Assembly: GCA_902500785.1 (NCBI GenBank)
Contig: CABVRW010000021.1
Location: 9,869-57,516 of the forward strand
DNA from: an uncultured Nitrospira sp.
GTDB taxonomy: Bacteria > Nitrospirota > Nitrospiria > Nitrospirales > Nitrospiraceae
Length of the DNA: 47,648 nt
Direction: 5' to 3'
Part shown: one piece after another, positions 37,119 through 46,968 of the stretch
How the letters are laid out: each line of letters opens with the position of its first letter
Numbering within the stretch: the stretch's first letter is position 1
Position numbers and translations under genes: made by a program
The notes under the pieces: generated by a model
Databases searched by the model: none
What the model was told of the DNA's origin: nothing
The model's input: only the letters and a program-made list of their open reading frames with translations

Positions 37119-38075
37119 TCACGACAGGCGCTCCAACCCACCACGTAGCGCCTTCTCAGCGAACAACGGGAGGTTAGCCGACCACTGTCGCACACAACGC
37201 TCCAGGCCTTCTGTGATGTCGCTCGGCTGATACGGCACTAGATCGAGCAGCAACGATGTATCGGCCTGCCACTGTTTGGGATCGCCGGGCAACTCCTTAT
37301 TCAACGTAACAATCGCTTTCTGGCTTCCAACCAGATGCGTCACGATCTCTGCCATGGTTCTCACGGATGTCGAGACACCCGAGGCCACATTCACCGCCCA
37401 AAAACCTTTCGGCTCCCGTCCGACCATACCCAGGAAATAGCGACAGATATCGTCGATATGCAGAAAATCACGAGTTTCAGTCCCTGTGCCTTGAATGGTC
37501 AGATATGGGTTGTCGTCGATCGCCTGTCGAAACAGTTCCCACACCAGCAAGCGCTGCTGATACGGACCGATGGTCGAGAACAGCCTGGCGACCACCACGT
37601 TCAGGCCGAAGCACTGCGCATACTCTTGTGCCAGTTGCTCACACACAACCTTATGAAACCCATAGGGAGAAATCGGACGGAGGCTCGCCCCTTCGGGTAC
37701 CGGCAAACGGGTCGGATTCCCGTATACGGATGCACTGGATGGGAAAATGACCAATGGATTGGCATCTGCCTTCCGAACCGCATCCAGCACGGACACCCAC
37801 GTCTCGACGGCCATCAGAAAATCCTCTCGCGGCTGTTGAAACGAATAGCCCACCGATGCAGAACCGGCCGCATGCACCACCACATCCGGAGCAAAGCCGT
37901 TGAGCACGTCGAGAAAATCCGCCTGGTCCAAAGCACAACGTCTGAATCCCATTCCGGCAATCCGGTCGTTGGATTCCGAACGCGCGACACCGAACACCTG
38001 GTGGCCGTTCTTGGCGGCAAAATGGGTCAGACTCTTGCCGAGAAACCCTTGCGAACCGGTAATCAGAATTTTCAT
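37119..38075 (-). CDS. NAD-dependent sugar epimerase/reductase (extended SDR)
   Basis: 318 residues with NAD-binding ITGSQGFLG (5-13), active-site PSSASVYG (112-119) and Tyr138-x3-Lys142 in SPYGFHK. The late GTGTETRDFLHIDDICRYF is typical of UDP-glucose 4-epimerase-like enzymes. It makes a sugar nucleotide for locus B; the exact reaction is not decided by sequence alone. Start ATG 38075; a TTG four codons upstream is less likely. Confidence 0.87.
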   Translation of the reverse strand: MKILITGSQGFLGKSLTHFAAKNGHQVFGVARSESNDRIAGMGFRRCALDQADFLDVLNGFAPDVVVHAAGSASVGYSFQQPREDFLMAVETWVSVLDAVRKADANPLVIFPSSASVYGNPTRLPVPEGASLRPISPYGFHKVVCEQLAQEYAQCFGLNVVVARLFSTIGPYQQRLLVWELFRQAIDDNPYLTIQGTGTETRDFLHIDDICRYFLGMVGREPKGFWAVNVASGVSTSVRTMAEIVTHLVGSQKAIVTLNKELPGDPKQWQADTSLLLDLVPYQPSDITEGLERCVRQWSANLPLFAEKALRGGLERLS

Positions 38076-38110
38076 CGCCACAACCAATCCAGTTGAATAC
38101 CCACGACGAC

Positions 38111-39340
38111 TTACTTGGCGCTGATCATGTCCAGCTGCTCCCGCAACCGGTACTGCTGTGCGGAGCGGCTCGTCTTCTGATGCTTGAACTCGATCAATCT
38201 GAGATAGACCTCAGAGGTTCGCGCCGCCATCGCTTCGATTCCCAAGTCATCGATAATTTTTCGGCGCGCACGCAGGCCGACTTCGCGCACCTTCTCCGGT
38301 GCGCTTCTCAGCATCAGCATGGTCTCGGCCAGCCGGGGCACATCGTCGACCGGTATCAGATACCCTGTTTCGCCGTGGGTGATCATTTCCCCCGCCCCTC
38401 CGACCGCTGAACTCACCACCGCTTTTTCCATCGCCATGCCTTCAAGCAATGTGAAACTGAAGCTCTCGGCGAAGGACGGCGCCACCAATACATCCAGACA
38501 GGCAAACACGGTGGGGATTTCAGCCAACGAGACATGCGCCATGAGCACGGCCGATCCCAGATCATGCTCCGCTATCCAATCGACCAGCGTCTGGCGATAC
38601 GACTCAAATCCCGGAAGCACGGTGCCCACAATGACGAATCGAGTGCCAGGGTGGCGGTCCAGGATCGTGCGCGCCGCCTTCAAGAAATTCAGATGCCCCT
38701 TCACCGGATGGATGCGTCCCACCATGCCGAACACAAAATCGCCACCGTTGGCAAAATCGGTAATGGAAGAGGGCGTGAGCATGCGCGTGGGATCGAACCA
38801 TTTGGTATCGATGCCGTTTCGGATCGCGACGACAGGCGGGTCCTGCTCTCGCATCCTTAATTCGGTACCGATCGCCACCGAATCGGTAATCACCGCATCC
38901 AGCCGTTTGAGAATCATCCGATCGATGGCGGGATACACGGTCGCTCGCCAGGACCCTTTCTCGAAGTTCACCCAGCCCAGAAACGAGGCGACGACCGGCC
39001 GGCCGGTCACTTTCGCGCTGAGAACCCCGACCAAATCGGAACGGTGATCCAACGCGTGGACCACGTCGGCTTGAAACGACCTGATCAACGAGGCAACGGT
39101 GTAGACATCACTCAAGTTGAAGGGATTCCCGATCGGAATCGTGACGTACTCGAACCCGGTTTGCTTCAATTCTTTCAACCAGGATGTTTCGCCCAGCGCG
39201 GGATTCACGATGCATACCAATAGACAGCGAACGTGTTTCGGATCGAATCCTTTCAACAACGAGAGAAGATAGGTCTCTCCTCCGGTCATGCCGGTGATTC
39301 CTCGACAATTGCGGATAATCAGCACTCGAATCTGTTTCAT
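38111..39340 (-). CDS. GT4 glycosyltransferase
   Basis: 409-residue GT-B enzyme. ITGMTGGETYLLSLLKGF at the N-terminus, VVHALDHRSDLVGVLSAKVTG in the acceptor domain, FGMVGRIHPVKGHLNFLKAA and the EX7E element FAESFSFTLLEGMAMEKAVV in the donor domain. GGAG precedes ATG 39340. It presumably adds a sugar to the locus B unit. Confidence 0.9.
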   Translation of the reverse strand: MKQIRVLIIRNCRGITGMTGGETYLLSLLKGFDPKHVRCLLVCIVNPALGETSWLKELKQTGFEYVTIPIGNPFNLSDVYTVASLIRSFQADVVHALDHRSDLVGVLSAKVTGRPVVASFLGWVNFEKGSWRATVYPAIDRMILKRLDAVITDSVAIGTELRMREQDPPVVAIRNGIDTKWFDPTRMLTPSSITDFANGGDFVFGMVGRIHPVKGHLNFLKAARTILDRHPGTRFVIVGTVLPGFESYRQTLVDWIAEHDLGSAVLMAHVSLAEIPTVFACLDVLVAPSFAESFSFTLLEGMAMEKAVVSSAVGGAGEMITHGETGYLIPVDDVPRLAETMLMLRSAPEKVREVGLRARRKIIDDLGIEAMAARTSEVYLRLIEFKHQKTSRSAQQYRLREQLDMISAK

Positions 39341-39386
39341 AAACAGCTCCGGCTTCCGTCAGAATCTTTCATCCACGCAGGCGTCA

Positions 39387-40775
39387 TCATGAACGAGTCT
39401 CTCGATACGACGACGTCGGTGCACCAATCGGCGCAGACCGCAGCCACCGAACCCTTGACAGGCCGAGCGACCATCCCCATCGCTCGCTCAGTCCATGCAC
39501 GACTTCGCGCAGGCCGACTGTCATCAGAAGGGTCATGACAGGAAGCGCGGGGATACTGTATCGAATCGTGGCAAATGTCAGCGCATGAGCGGCGGTCAGG
39601 AAGATGATCGGTACCATGAGTGGGAGCAAGATTCCTCCCTGCCGTTTGGCCTCCAGCATGCCCATCGCCGCCAGGGCCAGAAATACCGTTTGGAACAGCA
39701 CGAGGAAGGATTGCGCCCAGCGATTGTCCGGAAAAAATATTCTGAACCAGAATCGAAACACTTTCCGAACCGTCAGCAACGCACTCTCGAACGGATGAGA
39801 GACAAGCTCCCGCCAGGCGGCCAGAAAGAATGCATGATCTTCTGCCACCGTAATGTGGACCGGCTGAGTCGCCGAGCGGATCGTGGCTCGATCCGAGACG
39901 GAGACAAACGATCGATCGGAAGCCCCTGCCGACGCGATCACCGCACCGCGCCGTTCGATCAGATGTGCCCGGGTCGGCTCATCGACTTCCCAATCTTCCA
40001 GCCCTTCGCTCACCATCTGATTGCCCAGCCAGAGGGCATATCCCCCTCCGGTCGCCACAACCACCAACTCGCCCGTCACCCGATAGTTCCGAATCGCCCA
40101 GGGGGCCAGGACTATCAGACACGCGATGGTAAGCGTGGTCGCGGCGGACAGCGCACGACGAAAGTCGCTGCGCAGCTGATAACAGGCGCAGGCCATGAGA
40201 AGCGGCCACAACCCCAACGCCACCGGCTTGACCAAGGCCGCGAGCGCCACCAATGCCCCGACCGCTGCATAGGCGATGGGACGCCGATTCTCCACTGCCC
40301 ACACCCAGGCAGCGACGACGGCCGTGAATGCCAAGGTAAAGAGCGGTTCCGACAGGAATCGGAGCGAGTAATACGCCGACAGTGGATGCAGCGCGAAGAT
40401 CACGGCAGAGACGAGTCCAACAGACTCGCTGAACAGCCGTGTCCCCATAGACAAGATCAGCACGACGGTGATCGCGTCCAAGGCTGATTGCGCCACAAAC
40501 ACGGCCGTTTCGTTATGCTCTCCGAACAGCGCATAGAGCAGCGCCAGGAAGGCCGGGTACAGCGGCGCGCGCCACATAAGCGGCGCGCCGCCCGGTTCAG
40601 CCACGAAACCATGCCCTCGCGTGAGATTCGCGGCAATGTCTGAATAGACATCCGCCCGTTTGATGACCGGCACTGCCGCATCGACGACCACTCCGACCCC
40701 GACGCGCAACGCAAAACAGAGCGCGAAGATCATACAGAGATAGAGCCGTTTCGAAGAGTGGTTCGGCGCCGGCAT
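39387..40775 (-). CDS. GT39/ArnT-like membrane glycosyltransferase
   Basis: 462-residue polytopic inner-membrane protein related to the dolichyl-phosphate-mannose mannosyltransferase/ArnT superfamily (GT-C fold). The first periplasmic loop has the expected acidic residues in KRADVYSDIA followed by APLMWRAPLYPAFLALLYALFG. About ten helices and a soluble loop near residues 275-335. It would transfer a sugar from a polyprenyl-phosphate donor on the periplasmic side. ATG 40775, with GGAGAAT upstream and 4 nt after the GH26-like stop, is preferred over the longer reading to 40904. Confidence 0.85.
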   Translation of the reverse strand: MPAPNHSSKRLYLCMIFALCFALRVGVGVVVDAAVPVIKRADVYSDIAANLTRGHGFVAEPGGAPLMWRAPLYPAFLALLYALFGEHNETAVFVAQSALDAITVVLILSMGTRLFSESVGLVSAVIFALHPLSAYYSLRFLSEPLFTLAFTAVVAAWVWAVENRRPIAYAAVGALVALAALVKPVALGLWPLLMACACYQLRSDFRRALSAATTLTIACLIVLAPWAIRNYRVTGELVVVATGGGYALWLGNQMVSEGLEDWEVDEPTRAHLIERRGAVIASAGASDRSFVSVSDRATIRSATQPVHITVAEDHAFFLAAWRELVSHPFESALLTVRKVFRFWFRIFFPDNRWAQSFLVLFQTVFLALAAMGMLEAKRQGGILLPLMVPIIFLTAAHALTFATIRYSIPALPVMTLLMTVGLREVVHGLSERWGWSLGLSRVRWLRSAPIGAPTSSYRETRS

Positions 40776-40779
40776 CGGA

Positions 40780-42054
40780 TTATTCTCCGCTTGTGAAAGA
40801 GGCCTGTTTGAGGTACTGCGGATTCTCACGAACCGCCCGTTTCCATGCGCCCGTTTCATCGTCGAACGTCCCCAGCCGAGGCACCTCGTAGAAATCTTCT
40901 GCAATCTTGAAATCAGCGAGCGTGACGGCTTTCACCCGATCGAATCGTGGCAAGACTTCGTGGAAGACCTCTTCAATCACGCGCGCTCGACTGGCAGACC
41001 CATCTCCGAGCACGCCGAACTCGGGAAGGAAGAGCGGCCGCTGAGTCACCGTCCCCCAGGCGGCATAGCCCGACGCCAAGGCGTCCGTGATGGACGTGCC
41101 GAGTTCTTGCTGTCGAAGTTTGGGGACGACACGTGGATCGATGAAATACGCGCTTTGCCCGACCCAATCGATATAGTCGTCGCCGGGGTAAAAATACTTC
41201 GGGTGCAACCACGGGTTATAGTCGTCATGCTGCGGGTTCATGTAATGAGAGCCGGCGTACATGAACCACGTCACGTTCCGCACATCTTCCTTCCGGAAGA
41301 TGTCGATCACGTGAATGAAGGCGTCTCTGATGCGTTCCGGCCCATCCGGCCAGGTGGGATCGCCGTACAGCCGACAGAGATGATCGGCGTCCTCCGGCCG
41401 GTCTCCGCCCGCCGTGCCGAACCCCATCAATCCCTGATAGTTAAACTCACTGAACAGGGTCAACATAATCGGATGTCCGTAGGCTTTGATCTGGCGGGCG
41501 ACGGTTACGATGTACGCATCAAAATCGCCCCGCAAGAGACGAGGAACCGTCACCGTCGGCTTGCGGAACCCGTACCAGAATAATCTGGACTCCCAATCAC
41601 AGCATTGGATGGCCCAGGCCACGGCGAGCACTCCACCCTCCGTTCGGACCCGCTCGGCAAGCTGGAGCGGACTGACGACAGACGCTTCCAACGAATCCGT
41701 GAAGGTACGGAAATGCGGTGAGGACGAGGCCCAGTCGTCGTCGGAGACCCAGTCATGAAACGTAAAGACCACGGCAGGCGTATGACGATTCTTCGTGACG
41801 AATCGTTCGTGGTCCTCCTCGATCGAGCCGATACTATAGAGCCCGATGTAGGCGCCGTTCAGTGGCGGGGTCAGCGTGACCCGCCCCCCAGGAGACGGGC
41901 GATGTCCGTTCGGCATAGGCACATCGTGTCGACAGCCTGCCGCACTCTCCGTTGCAGGCGACGACCAGGCATTCGTCGCACACAGAACTACTCCGCACAT
42001 GAGCAGTACTCTCCTCCACCAGCCCGTTCCGGATTCGGAAGCATCGTTACGCAC
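40780..42054 (-). CDS. Secreted GH26-like glycosidase
   Basis: 424 residues with an N-terminal hydrophobic segment (about 13-31, likely signal peptide) and a GH26-like TIM barrel. LNGAYIGLYS (65-74) parallels the barrel start of the plus-strand GH26-like protein. Candidate acid/base Glu203 lies in LFSEFNYQG and candidate nucleophile Glu345 in LFLPEFGVLGDG; YFYPGDDYIDWVGQSAYFID lies between. It may trim or edit the locus B polymer in the periplasm, as glycosidases in EPS operons often do. Overlaps the methyltransferase gene end by 8 nt. Confidence 0.78.
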   Translation of the reverse strand: MRNDASESGTGWWRRVLLMCGVVLCATNAWSSPATESAAGCRHDVPMPNGHRPSPGGRVTLTPPLNGAYIGLYSIGSIEEDHERFVTKNRHTPAVVFTFHDWVSDDDWASSSPHFRTFTDSLEASVVSPLQLAERVRTEGGVLAVAWAIQCCDWESRLFWYGFRKPTVTVPRLLRGDFDAYIVTVARQIKAYGHPIMLTLFSEFNYQGLMGFGTAGGDRPEDADHLCRLYGDPTWPDGPERIRDAFIHVIDIFRKEDVRNVTWFMYAGSHYMNPQHDDYNPWLHPKYFYPGDDYIDWVGQSAYFIDPRVVPKLRQQELGTSITDALASGYAAWGTVTQRPLFLPEFGVLGDGSASRARVIEEVFHEVLPRFDRVKAVTLADFKIAEDFYEVPRLGTFDDETGAWKRAVRENPQYLKQASFTSGE

Positions 42055-42841
42055 GACTCGTTCCCTTCCTCAGCTCGACGATCTGCAAATAGCCGTATCG
42101 ACGCACGAACGGAATCGATCCGGCGGCCTGATCACAACGCTGGAGCAGCGCGGTCATCCATGCCCATCGCTTCTTGAACACGTAGAAATCGAGGAGACGA
42201 AAGAACAGAAAGCTCGGAAAATGGATGGTACATGCGCCGGGGAAGGCGCTCTGCAAGGTCGCGATATCGCGACGAGTCAGTGGATGCTCGTGGTCGTCGC
42301 TGTACTGCGGAACCCCAAATTTTCCGCACACCTTGCTGCGGGCCGCCATGAGCAGCGGATTGAGCGCGGAGTTTTCGATAAAGACCGCTTTTCCTCCGGG
42401 CTTCAAGACCCGCACCAATTGACGACTGGCTTTAAGAAGATCGACGTGGTGCAAGACAAACGTGCCGAACACGACATCGAAGCTCTCATCCGGAAAATCC
42501 AGTTCCTCGAAGGGTTGGCAGAGAAAGACCACGTCGACTCCGTTCGCCTTCGCCAACCTGCGTGCCGTGTCCAATTGACCGGCTGCCGTGTCGAAGGCGG
42601 TGACGGTCGCGCCACGTTTGGCCAACATCACCGACGTGTGACCGGGACCGCAGCCACAATCCAACAGGACTTTGTCCTTCACATTACCGAGTAACGCCAG
42701 CGCATAGGCGTAGAGATCATAGAGGCCCCACAGGGTGAGCCAATAGTCATAGGGCGCATACCACCCGTCTTCTCGAACGAACCCCTCCGCCGTGGCTCTT
42801 TCCTCGTCTACCTGCATGACTCCTGCTCCTGATTCGCTCAT
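42047..42841 (-). CDS. SAM-dependent methyltransferase (class I)
   Basis: 264 residues. Rossmann motif I VLLDCGCGPGHTS (58-70), an acidic motif near AFDTAAG, FDVVFGTFVLHHVD and VLKPGGKAVFIEN. The C-terminal third, with aromatic FPSFLFFRLLDFYVFKKRW, may contact a lipid-linked substrate or membrane. Likely methylates a sugar or caps the chain. ATG 42841 overlaps the stop of the kinase-like gene (ATGA), with GGGAGGG upstream. Confidence 0.88.
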   Translation of the reverse strand: MSESGAGVMQVDEERATAEGFVREDGWYAPYDYWLTLWGLYDLYAYALALLGNVKDKVLLDCGCGPGHTSVMLAKRGATVTAFDTAAGQLDTARRLAKANGVDVVFLCQPFEELDFPDESFDVVFGTFVLHHVDLLKASRQLVRVLKPGGKAVFIENSALNPLLMAARSKVCGKFGVPQYSDDHEHPLTRRDIATLQSAFPGACTIHFPSFLFFRLLDFYVFKKRWAWMTALLQRCDQAAGSIPFVRRYGYLQIVELRKGTSRA

Positions 42842-45072
42842 ACGCCCTCCCTCCCGCCGGCCGCCACCCATCGCCCGTAAATCCACTCCGGAATGATATA
42901 CCGCCGCTTGTTCAGCACGAGTCCCAGCAAGTGCCCGCCGGCGGTCTCAATCGCCGCTATCGTCCTGCCCGCCGCCACCGCCACCGTCCGCTCCGCTTCA
43001 ATGATCAGAATGGTGCCGTCGATACCGGCAATGGCCACGCGCATTTCCGGGAACAAGGTCAGCGCCGGACCGTCGATCACAATCAGATCGAAACGATCGC
43101 GCATCGTCTTGGCGACCTCGGCCAGATGTTCGGCAAACTCCAGCGCCGTGCCGTCCCTGTTGCGGACTCGCAATCGATGGAGATACGGGCGATCCGTCGG
43201 CTCGGGAACATCCTGGAGCAGACGATCGGCGTCTCGTCCTGACGTCACAACGTTGTCGGCATGAACCGCCGCTGGTTGTTCAGGCCCGGCTCCCTCGAAG
43301 GTAATGAGCAACATGCGAAACTTTTGTTCGCTGAGCACCCGTGCGAGCGCGCCGGCGACATGTGATCGCCCCTCCCCGCGAAGGGCGCTGGTGATGAGCA
43401 GCGTTCTCAGGCCATGTTCATGGTAGGAACGAATGACGTGCTGGGCAGCTTGGCGCAGCTCAAGCTCAAAGTTCCCGGCGTCGGACGTGTCGGGACGGAC
43501 GAGCGGTAACGCGGCAAGCACCGGTCGCCCAAGAGTCTCCTCGATCTCCTCGCGGGTGACGAATGTCCGGCGCATATACTCGGACACATAGGCCGATCCG
43601 AATCCTCCGACCAATCCGATCATCAGTCCGATCACTAAATTGAGAAACTTGCGGGGATGGACCGGTTTCTGAGGAGCCATGGCATGCTCGATGGCATTGA
43701 CGTTGGAAATCCCCTTGCGGTCCAGCACTTCGTTGATACGCGACTCTTCTTCCTTTTTGAGGTAGACATCGAACGCTTCTTGCTTCACCTTGACTTCGCG
43801 CATCAATCCCTTCAGTTCCATCTCGCGTTGATCCAACGTATTGAGAGAATCTCGGTAGGATTTGAATTGCTTGGTGAGCTCCGAGAGGCGAGGTCGCAAG
43901 CTTTCTCGCCGCCCTTCCTCCGTAACCAAATTGCGCTTTAGCTCCTGGTAATTTTGGTTGAGACCGGAGGTGGCTGCGCCGGTCACCTTCGTACTCTCCG
44001 CCTGCAGACGCGCACGTACGGCGGCAATTTCCCGCACAAGTTCTGCGGCAGCCGGACTGTCCGGCACATACTGGGCATACTCCAACTCCATCTGCATCAA
44101 CCGGTTTTTGAGTTGATCCAGCATCGGATTTCGCTCCGAGACGTTTGTGAGTGGAATCGCTTCTTGTTGCCCCGCCAACCGTTCCTTCAACTTGGTGATG
44201 CGCACTTCCGTTTCAGCGACCTGCACTTGACTCTCACGGAGCGCCGCTTCAGTGTGGGTCACTTGTTGCAATAAATGCCGCTTCTGATCCTCGATGGAGA
44301 CGATGTTCCATTTGTCTTTAAACGCCTGTAACCGGAGCTCGGCCTGCTGCAATTCGCCGCGCATCTGCTTCGTCTGCTCGTCGAAGAATTCACGCGCCCC
44401 CTTGCCTTTTCGAATCGACAGCTGATGATCCATATAGATGCCCACCAAGGCATTGAGCGCATCGGCGGAGAACTCCGGATCGGGTGAATCGAGGCTGGCC
44501 ACAAACACGTGGGTTTGCCGCACGCCTTCCACATTCAGATGGGCTCTGATTTTCTGCACGGCGTGATAGTGCAGATCCTCTGGCTTCGGAACATATCCCA
44601 CCATCGTCAGTACCTGGGCAACGGGCGGCAGCACGGCCAGCTGTTTAAAGACGGTTTTCGGCATGTCAGCCACCCAATCCCAGCGCCCTCGCATAGACGT
44701 CAGCACTCGTTCGTTTCCAAAGTAGTCGACCAATTTGTCCAACAGGATCGGGCTGGTAAATATTTGCACCTCCGTCGCCACATCGTCCTTTTGGGTAATG
44801 TCGGAGGGAGTGAACACTTGCCCCGTCAACGGCGTGCTCATGCTGAACGGTGTCCGCGCATTCTGGATGAGCAAGCGAACTTCGGCACTATAGATATTCG
44901 TCATCAAGAGTGAGCCCGGACCCGCCACGATAGTCGCCACTCCTAAAATTGTGAGCAGCTTCTTCTTTTGGCGGAAGATGGTAATCAGGTGCTCTCGCAG
45001 GCCGAACGGTGATCGAGCGCCAGTGGGGGCAGATTGTGTTTCGGGTAGCCCAGCAGTGTTCGACACCTTCAT
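42838..45072 (-). CDS. Wzz/BY-kinase-like chain-length protein with degenerate P-loop
   Basis: 744 residues: first membrane helix near 38-58, long periplasmic coiled coil (about 220-470), second helix near 500-520 after QKPVHPRKF, then a BY-kinase-like cytoplasmic domain. The P-loop reads SALRGEGRSH, with Arg569 in place of the catalytic Lys. The Walker A' acidic residues are lost (MLLITFEG) while Walker B LIVIDGP (663-669) remains. There is no C-terminal Tyr-rich tail. It is probably a polysaccharide co-polymerase with a non-kinase cytoplasmic domain. Start ATG 45072 overlaps the preceding stop (TGATG), with AAAGGAG upstream; a longer reading to 45255 is spurious. Confidence 0.88.
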   Translation of the reverse strand: MKVSNTAGLPETQSAPTGARSPFGLREHLITIFRQKKKLLTILGVATIVAGPGSLLMTNIYSAEVRLLIQNARTPFSMSTPLTGQVFTPSDITQKDDVATEVQIFTSPILLDKLVDYFGNERVLTSMRGRWDWVADMPKTVFKQLAVLPPVAQVLTMVGYVPKPEDLHYHAVQKIRAHLNVEGVRQTHVFVASLDSPDPEFSADALNALVGIYMDHQLSIRKGKGAREFFDEQTKQMRGELQQAELRLQAFKDKWNIVSIEDQKRHLLQQVTHTEAALRESQVQVAETEVRITKLKERLAGQQEAIPLTNVSERNPMLDQLKNRLMQMELEYAQYVPDSPAAAELVREIAAVRARLQAESTKVTGAATSGLNQNYQELKRNLVTEEGRRESLRPRLSELTKQFKSYRDSLNTLDQREMELKGLMREVKVKQEAFDVYLKKEEESRINEVLDRKGISNVNAIEHAMAPQKPVHPRKFLNLVIGLMIGLVGGFGSAYVSEYMRRTFVTREEIEETLGRPVLAALPLVRPDTSDAGNFELELRQAAQHVIRSYHEHGLRTLLITSALRGEGRSHVAGALARVLSEQKFRMLLITFEGAGPEQPAAVHADNVVTSGRDADRLLQDVPEPTDRPYLHRLRVRNRDGTALEFAEHLAEVAKTMRDRFDLIVIDGPALTLFPEMRVAIAGIDGTILIIEAERTVAVAAGRTIAAIETAGGHLLGLVLNKRRYIIPEWIYGRWVAAGGREGV

Positions 45073-46805
45073 CACACTCCTTTCAGCAACACGCGAACGG
45101 TCCGGATGAGAATCTGCAGGTCCAACAGCAGCGAATGCCGGCGGACGTACTCGAGGTCGTATCGGATCCACTCCGAGAAGCGGTTGCGATTGCGCGCCTT
45201 CACCTGCCACAGACCCGTCAGCCCAGGAGACACGCTCAACCGCGCATCGCGCCACGTCGGGCAGAACTTCATTTCGTCATAGGCCAGCGGTCGAGGCCCG
45301 ACCAGACTCATCTCTCCGCGCAAGACGTTCAACAACTGCGGCAGCTCATCGAGACTTGTCCTGCGGAGAAGTTTCCCCATGCGGGTGATGCGCGGATCTT
45401 CTTCCAGCTTGAACATCGGTCCATCGACACTATTGCGCGCCAGCAGCTCCTTCTGACGTTGCTCGGCATCCGGCACCATAGTCCTGAACTTGTGCATCCA
45501 GAATTCCGTCCCGTTCTTTCCGCACCGTTTTTGAGAGAAGAACACCGGACCCGGTGAATCCAATTTGACCGCCAGGGCGATGAACAACATGAGCGGACCC
45601 ACGAAGATCATCCCGACGGCCGCTCCCGCAAGATCAACGACAGGTTTGATCAGGCCATATATCGATTGTTGACCGCCCCCCCTCTGCGTGGTTCCGGACG
45701 ATCGTTGAGTCCGCTTCGCCCGTTGCAGCAGCTTGTTCGGTGCCGCCTGGTTCGACGATCCATGCGGCCCATACCGAGCCGGCTTTGCCGAGGTCCAGAA
45801 CGTGCTTCGGAGGCGCATGCCCTCGGGCACCGTCTCGTCTCCGGCTACCACGGAGTATTCCACCCTGGCATTGCCCTGCACGCGCGTACCGGACCGGAGA
45901 ACGCTCTCCCGCACGAGACTTCCCTTCTCCAGATACGAAGTCGGACCGATCACCGCGGGCCCGATCAGGTGCACATAGTCTTCGACCACGCAATTGGGGC
46001 CGATTACCAACGGCCCCAATAGGAATGAACGCGGAGAAATGTCCGAGTTTTCGCCGATGACGATGTCGTCCATGCCACCGTGAGGGCCGGGACCGCGCCC
46101 GCCGTTCAGGATGTCCTTCAGCAGAATCTCTCGGTTCAACCAGATGAAATCCTCCGGTCCCGAGATCGTATATACCCCTCCCTCGATCTGGTGCGCGCGA
46201 ATCGAGCCTCCCCGGCTTCGCACCAAGGGCACCAATTGCTCGTTCACGTCAAAATATTCGTCACGAGGGACGAGTGACAGAACCTCACGGCTGAAAACAT
46301 AGACCCCGCAAGGCGCGAGCCGACTGCGACGATTTTTCGACCAATGCAGAATATTGACCCGGGAGACAAGCCCGGCCTGGTCCACTTCGACACTTTCCAA
46401 ATCGTGATCGTTTCCCACCATGCTCTGGGCGACCAGCGTGATGCCCGCGCGATGTGCCTCGTGCGCATGGAGCACGGCAGCCAGGTCCATATCGCGCAAA
46501 TAGACATTGGCATGGATGCAAAGAAAGGTCGGTGTGTCGAGAAAGTCTTCCAGTGTCTGCAAGCCACCGGCGGTTCCGCGGTACACGGACTCTGTCCGCC
46601 ATAACACGAGCATGCCGCAAGTGCGGCCGGCCAAACACACCAGCTCGCGAATATATGGGTCTTCCTCACCGGACACGATGGCAACCTCTCGGATGCCTTG
46701 CTGTTTGAGCGCCGAGAGAAGATGGTCGATCAATAACTCGTTTCCGACAGGAAACGTCAGCATCGTGCCCACCGATGGAGCGCTTTCTATGATCACGGCT
46801 TTCAT
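45072..46805 (-). CDS. Fused nucleotidyltransferase-like / left-handed beta-helix / phosphoglycosyl transferase
   Basis: 577-residue three-part protein. Residues 1-230 resemble sugar-nucleotide pyrophosphorylases ([10 protein letters not shown], then [15 protein letters not shown]), but the GxGTRL signature is missing, so this part may bind rather than activate nucleotides. Residues 245-335 are left-handed beta-helix repeats ([19 protein letters not shown]). Residues 380-577 form a phosphoglycosyl transferase with one hydrophobic helix, MHKFRTM, the catalytic Asp486-Glu487 in [20 protein letters not shown] and [15 protein letters not shown]. It would prime the locus B repeat unit on undecaprenyl phosphate. 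ATG 46805 has GGGGGAGG upstream; a longer reading to 46991 would overlap the OrfA-like gene. Confidence 0.88.
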   Translation of the reverse strand: MKAVIIESAPSVGTMLTFPVGNELLIDHLLSALKQQGIREVAIVSGEEDPYIRELVCLAGRTCGMLVLWRTESVYRGTAGGLQTLEDFLDTPTFLCIHANVYLRDMDLAAVLHAHEAHRAGITLVAQSMVGNDHDLESVEVDQAGLVSRVNILHWSKNRRSRLAPCGVYVFSREVLSLVPRDEYFDVNEQLVPLVRSRGGSIRAHQIEGGVYTISGPEDFIWLNREILLKDILNGGRGPGPHGGMDDIVIGENSDISPRSFLLGPLVIGPNCVVEDYVHLIGPAVIGPTSYLEKGSLVRESVLRSGTRVQGNARVEYSVVAGDETVPEGMRLRSTFWTSAKPARYGPHGSSNQAAPNKLLQRAKRTQRSSGTTQRGGGQQSIYGLIKPVVDLAGAAVGMIFVGPLMLFIALAVKLDSPGPVFFSQKRCGKNGTEFWMHKFRTMVPDAEQRQKELLARNSVDGPMFKLEEDPRITRMGKLLRRTSLDELPQLLNVLRGEMSLVGPRPLAYDEMKFCPTWRDARLSVSPGLTGLWQVKARNRNRFSEWIRYDLEYVRRHSLLLDLQILIRTVRVLLKGV

Positions 46806-46968
46806 ACGATGGCCTCCCCCATGAAGAGAGACACGCTTGAACCGGCCGCCCACTGCGAGGAGGGCCGAATCGATGCGAAGGGAACGAGGTGAGTCATTCT
46901 GAACACACTGTTCGCTATCCGTCGTGTGACGGGCGTCAGCAGCACTGCAGCGGATTGTTGAGACACCT

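Noticed and set aside
45073-45255. N-terminal extension of the kinase-like protein
   Set aside because: It would overlap the phosphoglycosyl transferase gene; ATG 45072 has a good ribosome-binding site and a TGATG overlap.
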